A DNA stretch of 26,927 nt from the NCBI GenBank assembly GCA_964534995.1, contig CAZHSC010000049.1, forward strand, positions 1 through 26,927, read 5' to 3'. The translations under genes and the position numbers were made by a program. Within the stretch, counting starts at the first letter, position 1. Every line of letters begins with the position of its first letter. The notes under the pieces were generated by a model that made no database searches, was not told the DNA's origin, and saw only the letters and a program-made list of their open reading frames with translations. This stretch comes from JAJTFW01 sp964534995 (lineage in GTDB: Bacteria; Bacteroidota; Bacteroidia; AKYH767-A; OLB10). This document shows, piece by piece, positions 25,117-26,927 of the stretch.

Positions 25117-26367
25117 ATGACAGATATCTTCGAAAAGATCCGAAAGAACCGGGGACCATTGGGAATGCATGCTAAAGATGCTCATGGATATTTCACCTTC
25201 CCGAAATTAGAGGGTGAAATTTCAAACAAAATGATTTTCCGAGGCAAGGAAAAGTTAGTTTGGAGTCTTAATAATTACCTGGGACTGGCGAACCATCCTG
25301 AAGTCCGGAAGGCGGATGCTGAAGCCGCAGCCGAATATGGTTTTGCGAGTCCGATGGGCGCCCGGATGATGTCCGGAAATTCAAATTATCATGAGCAATT
25401 GGAGGCAGGACTATCCAAATTCATGAAAAAAGAAGACACCATTCTTTTGAATTTTGGGTATCAGGGTATGGTCAGTGCAATAGATTGCCTGGTTGACCGG
25501 CATGATGTAATTGTATATGATTCGGAATCTCACGCCTGCATTATCGATGGCCTGAGATTACATATGGGAAAGCGTTTTGTTTATCCACACAATGATATAG
25601 AAAGTCTTTCAAAGCAGTTGGAGCGGGCAACGAAACTTACCGATCAAACCAATGGCGGCATTCTCGTAATTACTGAAGGCGTATTCGGAATGTCAGGTGA
25701 TCAGGGCAAGCTTAAGGAAGTTGTTGAACTTAAAAAGAAATTCAATTTCCGATTGTTTGTGGATGATGCGCATGGTTTTGGCACCATGGGCGCCACTGGC
25801 GCAGGTACCGGTGAACATCAGGGTTGCCAGGAAGGTATCGATATTTATTTTGGGACTTTTGCCAAGTCAATGGCGCTTATCGGTGCTTTTATAAGCAGCG
25901 AAGAACAAGTGGTGGAATACCTACGGTACAATATGCGTTCCCAGATTTTCGCAAAATCATTACCAATGCCTTTAGTAATAGGAGCCATCAAGCGTCTGGA
26001 ACTTCTGCAAACCCGACCAGAATTAAAAGAGAATCTTTGGAAAATCACCAATGCCCTTCAATCCGGATTGAAAGAAGCAGGATTTGAAATCGGTAAAACC
26101 AATTCACCGGTTACTCCCGTTTATCTTAACGGTACCATTCCAGAAGCTACGAACCTGATCCTGGACCTTCGTGAAAATTATGATATTTTCTGTTCGATGG
26201 TGGTTTACCCGGTAGTACCCAAAGGCGTTATTATGCTGCGTCTGATTCCAACGGCTGTACATACCCTCGATGATGTGAATTATACTATTTCTTCCTTTAA
26301 GGATATTCAGTCAAACCTCAAGGCGGGTAAATATAATTCAGACAAGATCGTTACTTCAATATCATAA
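25117..26367 (+). CDS. Serine palmitoyltransferase-like PLP enzyme (alpha-oxoamine synthase family)
   Basis: 416 residues. The family joins an amino acid to an acyl-CoA with loss of CO2, using pyridoxal phosphate. Visible marks: NNYLGLANHPEV (about 52-63), NFGYQGMVSAIDCL (the cofactor ring region), HACIIDGLRL, the PLP-binding DDAHGFGTMGATGAGTGEH (from Asp216) and the Schiff-base lysine Lys250 in GTFAKSMALIGAF. In Bacteroidota the closest relatives of this form are serine palmitoyltransferases that start sphingolipid synthesis, which is the favoured role. 2-Amino-3-ketobutyrate CoA ligase or 8-amino-7-oxononanoate synthase remain possible, but no tdh or bio gene is near. Confidence 0.88.
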   Translation: MTDIFEKIRKNRGPLGMHAKDAHGYFTFPKLEGEISNKMIFRGKEKLVWSLNNYLGLANHPEVRKADAEAAAEYGFASPMGARMMSGNSNYHEQLEAGLSKFMKKEDTILLNFGYQGMVSAIDCLVDRHDVIVYDSESHACIIDGLRLHMGKRFVYPHNDIESLSKQLERATKLTDQTNGGILVITEGVFGMSGDQGKLKEVVELKKKFNFRLFVDDAHGFGTMGATGAGTGEHQGCQEGIDIYFGTFAKSMALIGAFISSEEQVVEYLRYNMRSQIFAKSLPMPLVIGAIKRLELLQTRPELKENLWKITNALQSGLKEAGFEIGKTNSPVTPVYLNGTIPEATNLILDLRENYDIFCSMVVYPVVPKGVIMLRLIPTAVHTLDDVNYTISSFKDIQSNLKAGKYNSDKIVTSIS

Positions 26368-26447
26368 AAAATAATGAGCAAAAGCAAAGCACCATGTTGT
26401 TGGAATTAATGAGAAGTTGTTAGGTGAAAAGTGTCAGAAAGAAAAAG

Positions 26448-26464
26448 GTTACATGAAATGTAAC
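26448..26464. repeat. Inverted repeat GTTACAT-GAA-ATGTAAC
   Basis: A perfect 7-base stem with a 3-base loop, followed by AAAAATT. It lies between the palmitoyltransferase-like gene and the H1-like gene. It may be an operator of the H1-like gene or a weak hairpin at the end of the upstream transcript. Confidence 0.4.
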
Positions 26465-26532
26465 AAAAATTAAACAGTGACAGTATAACCACAACAAATA
26501 ATCGTTAACCCAATTCAAAACACAAAAAAAAA

Positions 26533-26853
26533 ATGAAACAGAACATGGAAATGAAAAAAAGCACAACCCCAAGTGCAGCCGGTGTTACTCGTGTAATCGG
26601 CTTTAAAATGACAAATGTTGAAGCAATGGCTGCTCCTAAGAAAGCTGCGAAAAAGTCTGCGAAAAAAGCAACTAAGAAAGCTGCGAAAAAAGGAGCCAAG
26701 AAAGCTGCGAAAAAAGGAGCTAAAAAAGCTACTAAAAAAGTAGCCAAAAAAGCCACTAAAAAAGTAGCTAAAAAAGCCACTAAGAAAGTAGCTAAAAAAG
26801 CCACTAAAAAAGTAGCTAAGAAAGCCACTAAAAAAGCTGCCAAGAAGAAATAA
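26533..26853 (+). CDS. Histone H1-like lysine/alanine-repeat protein
   Basis: 106 residues. The first 34 are non-repetitive (MKQNMEMKKSTTPSAAGVTR, then VIGFKMTNVEAMAA); the rest is almost only K, A, T, V and G in PKKAAKK-type repeats, later in the 8-residue unit TKKVAKKA. Such tails bind DNA like the C-terminal part of eukaryotic histone H1 and bacterial H1 homologues, so a nucleoid-compacting role is likely. There are no membrane segments or enzyme motifs. The frame is open on the opposite strand as well, but only as a mirror of the repeats. No Shine-Dalgarno is seen; an A-rich run precedes the ATG. ATGs at 26545 and 26551 are alternative starts. Confidence 0.82.
   Translation: MKQNMEMKKSTTPSAAGVTRVIGFKMTNVEAMAAPKKAAKKSAKKATKKAAKKGAKKAAKKGAKKATKKVAKKATKKVAKKATKKVAKKATKKVAKKATKKAAKKK
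26731..26826 (+). repeat. Four tandem 24-base repeats in the H1-like gene
   Basis: Four consecutive units (26731, 26755, 26779, 26803) with consensus ACTAAAAAAGTAGCTAAAAA, then AGCC, each coding TKKVAKKA. They differ by at most two third-position changes. In-frame gain or loss of units would change the tail length without breaking the protein. Confidence 0.85.
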
Positions 26854-26878
26854 TCAACTTCTTGGGTTAACAAAAAAG

Positions 26879-26914
26879 AGGCTGTCTCAAAAGGGCAGCC
26901 TTTTTCTTTTTTTT
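26879..26914 (+). terminator. Intrinsic terminator after the H1-like gene
   Basis: An 8-base stem (26879-26886 with 26894-26901, one G-T pair) with a 7-base loop is followed by a long T run (to 26914). A clear rho-independent terminator. Confidence 0.88.
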
Positions 26915-26927
26915 AACGTTGATGGTT

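Noticed and set aside
26505..26873. A 122-codon minus-strand frame with repeated FLVAFLATF, like a membrane protein
   Set aside because: It is the exact mirror of the lysine/alanine repeats on the plus strand; the plus frame has the sensible start, composition and terminator.

Overview
The window looks like an ordinary chromosomal segment of a member of the Bacteroidota (Bacteroidetes). Several things point there. Promoters follow the phylum pattern, TTG, about 20 bases, then TANNTTTG; the best are in front of bamD and fabI, and -7 boxes alone are seen at several other genes. The window carries a PorD (DUF4835) protein of the type IX secretion system, the Bacteroidota-type RNA polymerase omega subunit, a serine palmitoyltransferase-like enzyme, and leaders that are A-rich rather than Shine-Dalgarno-like. 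No rRNA, tRNA, CRISPR array, insertion sequence or prophage was seen. The genus cannot be named from this sequence; Chitinophagales or Sphingobacteriales-like relatives are a guess.

Layout. From 1 to 626 there is a stretch without a convincing gene, then a small secreted protein. A DUF4139 protein (735-2348, minus) diverges from recF (2514-3599). RecF converges on a minus-strand cluster of a Gfo/Idh/MocA dehydrogenase, a lipoprotein and a polyprenyl-phosphate sugar transferase (6938 down to 3633), probably for surface glycan synthesis. Then on the plus strand come pcm, an Hsp20 chaperone with a strong terminator, and the overlapping chain surE - two small membrane proteins - lpxB (8447-10959). 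A short ssb (minus) and a zinc-ribbon protein (plus) flank a 388-base gene-poor stretch. A TPR protein lies directly downstream of gyrA (both minus), and gyrA diverges from clpC across a 361-base control region.

From 24934 down to 19930 runs a compact minus-strand operon: bamD - rpoZ - coaBC - porD - recN. fabI follows it with its own promoter. It joins outer-membrane assembly, transcription, coenzyme A synthesis, type IX secretion and DNA repair. On the plus strand the window ends with the serine palmitoyltransferase-like gene and a lysine/alanine-repeat, histone H1-like protein closed by a terminator.

Most genes are housekeeping. The least explained parts are the pair of small membrane proteins between surE and lpxB, which look like divergent duplicates of each other; the H1-like repeat protein; the lipoprotein inside the glycan cluster; the CoaBC active-site substitutions; and several inverted repeats at gene ends and promoters. 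I found no clear new defence or mobile system.
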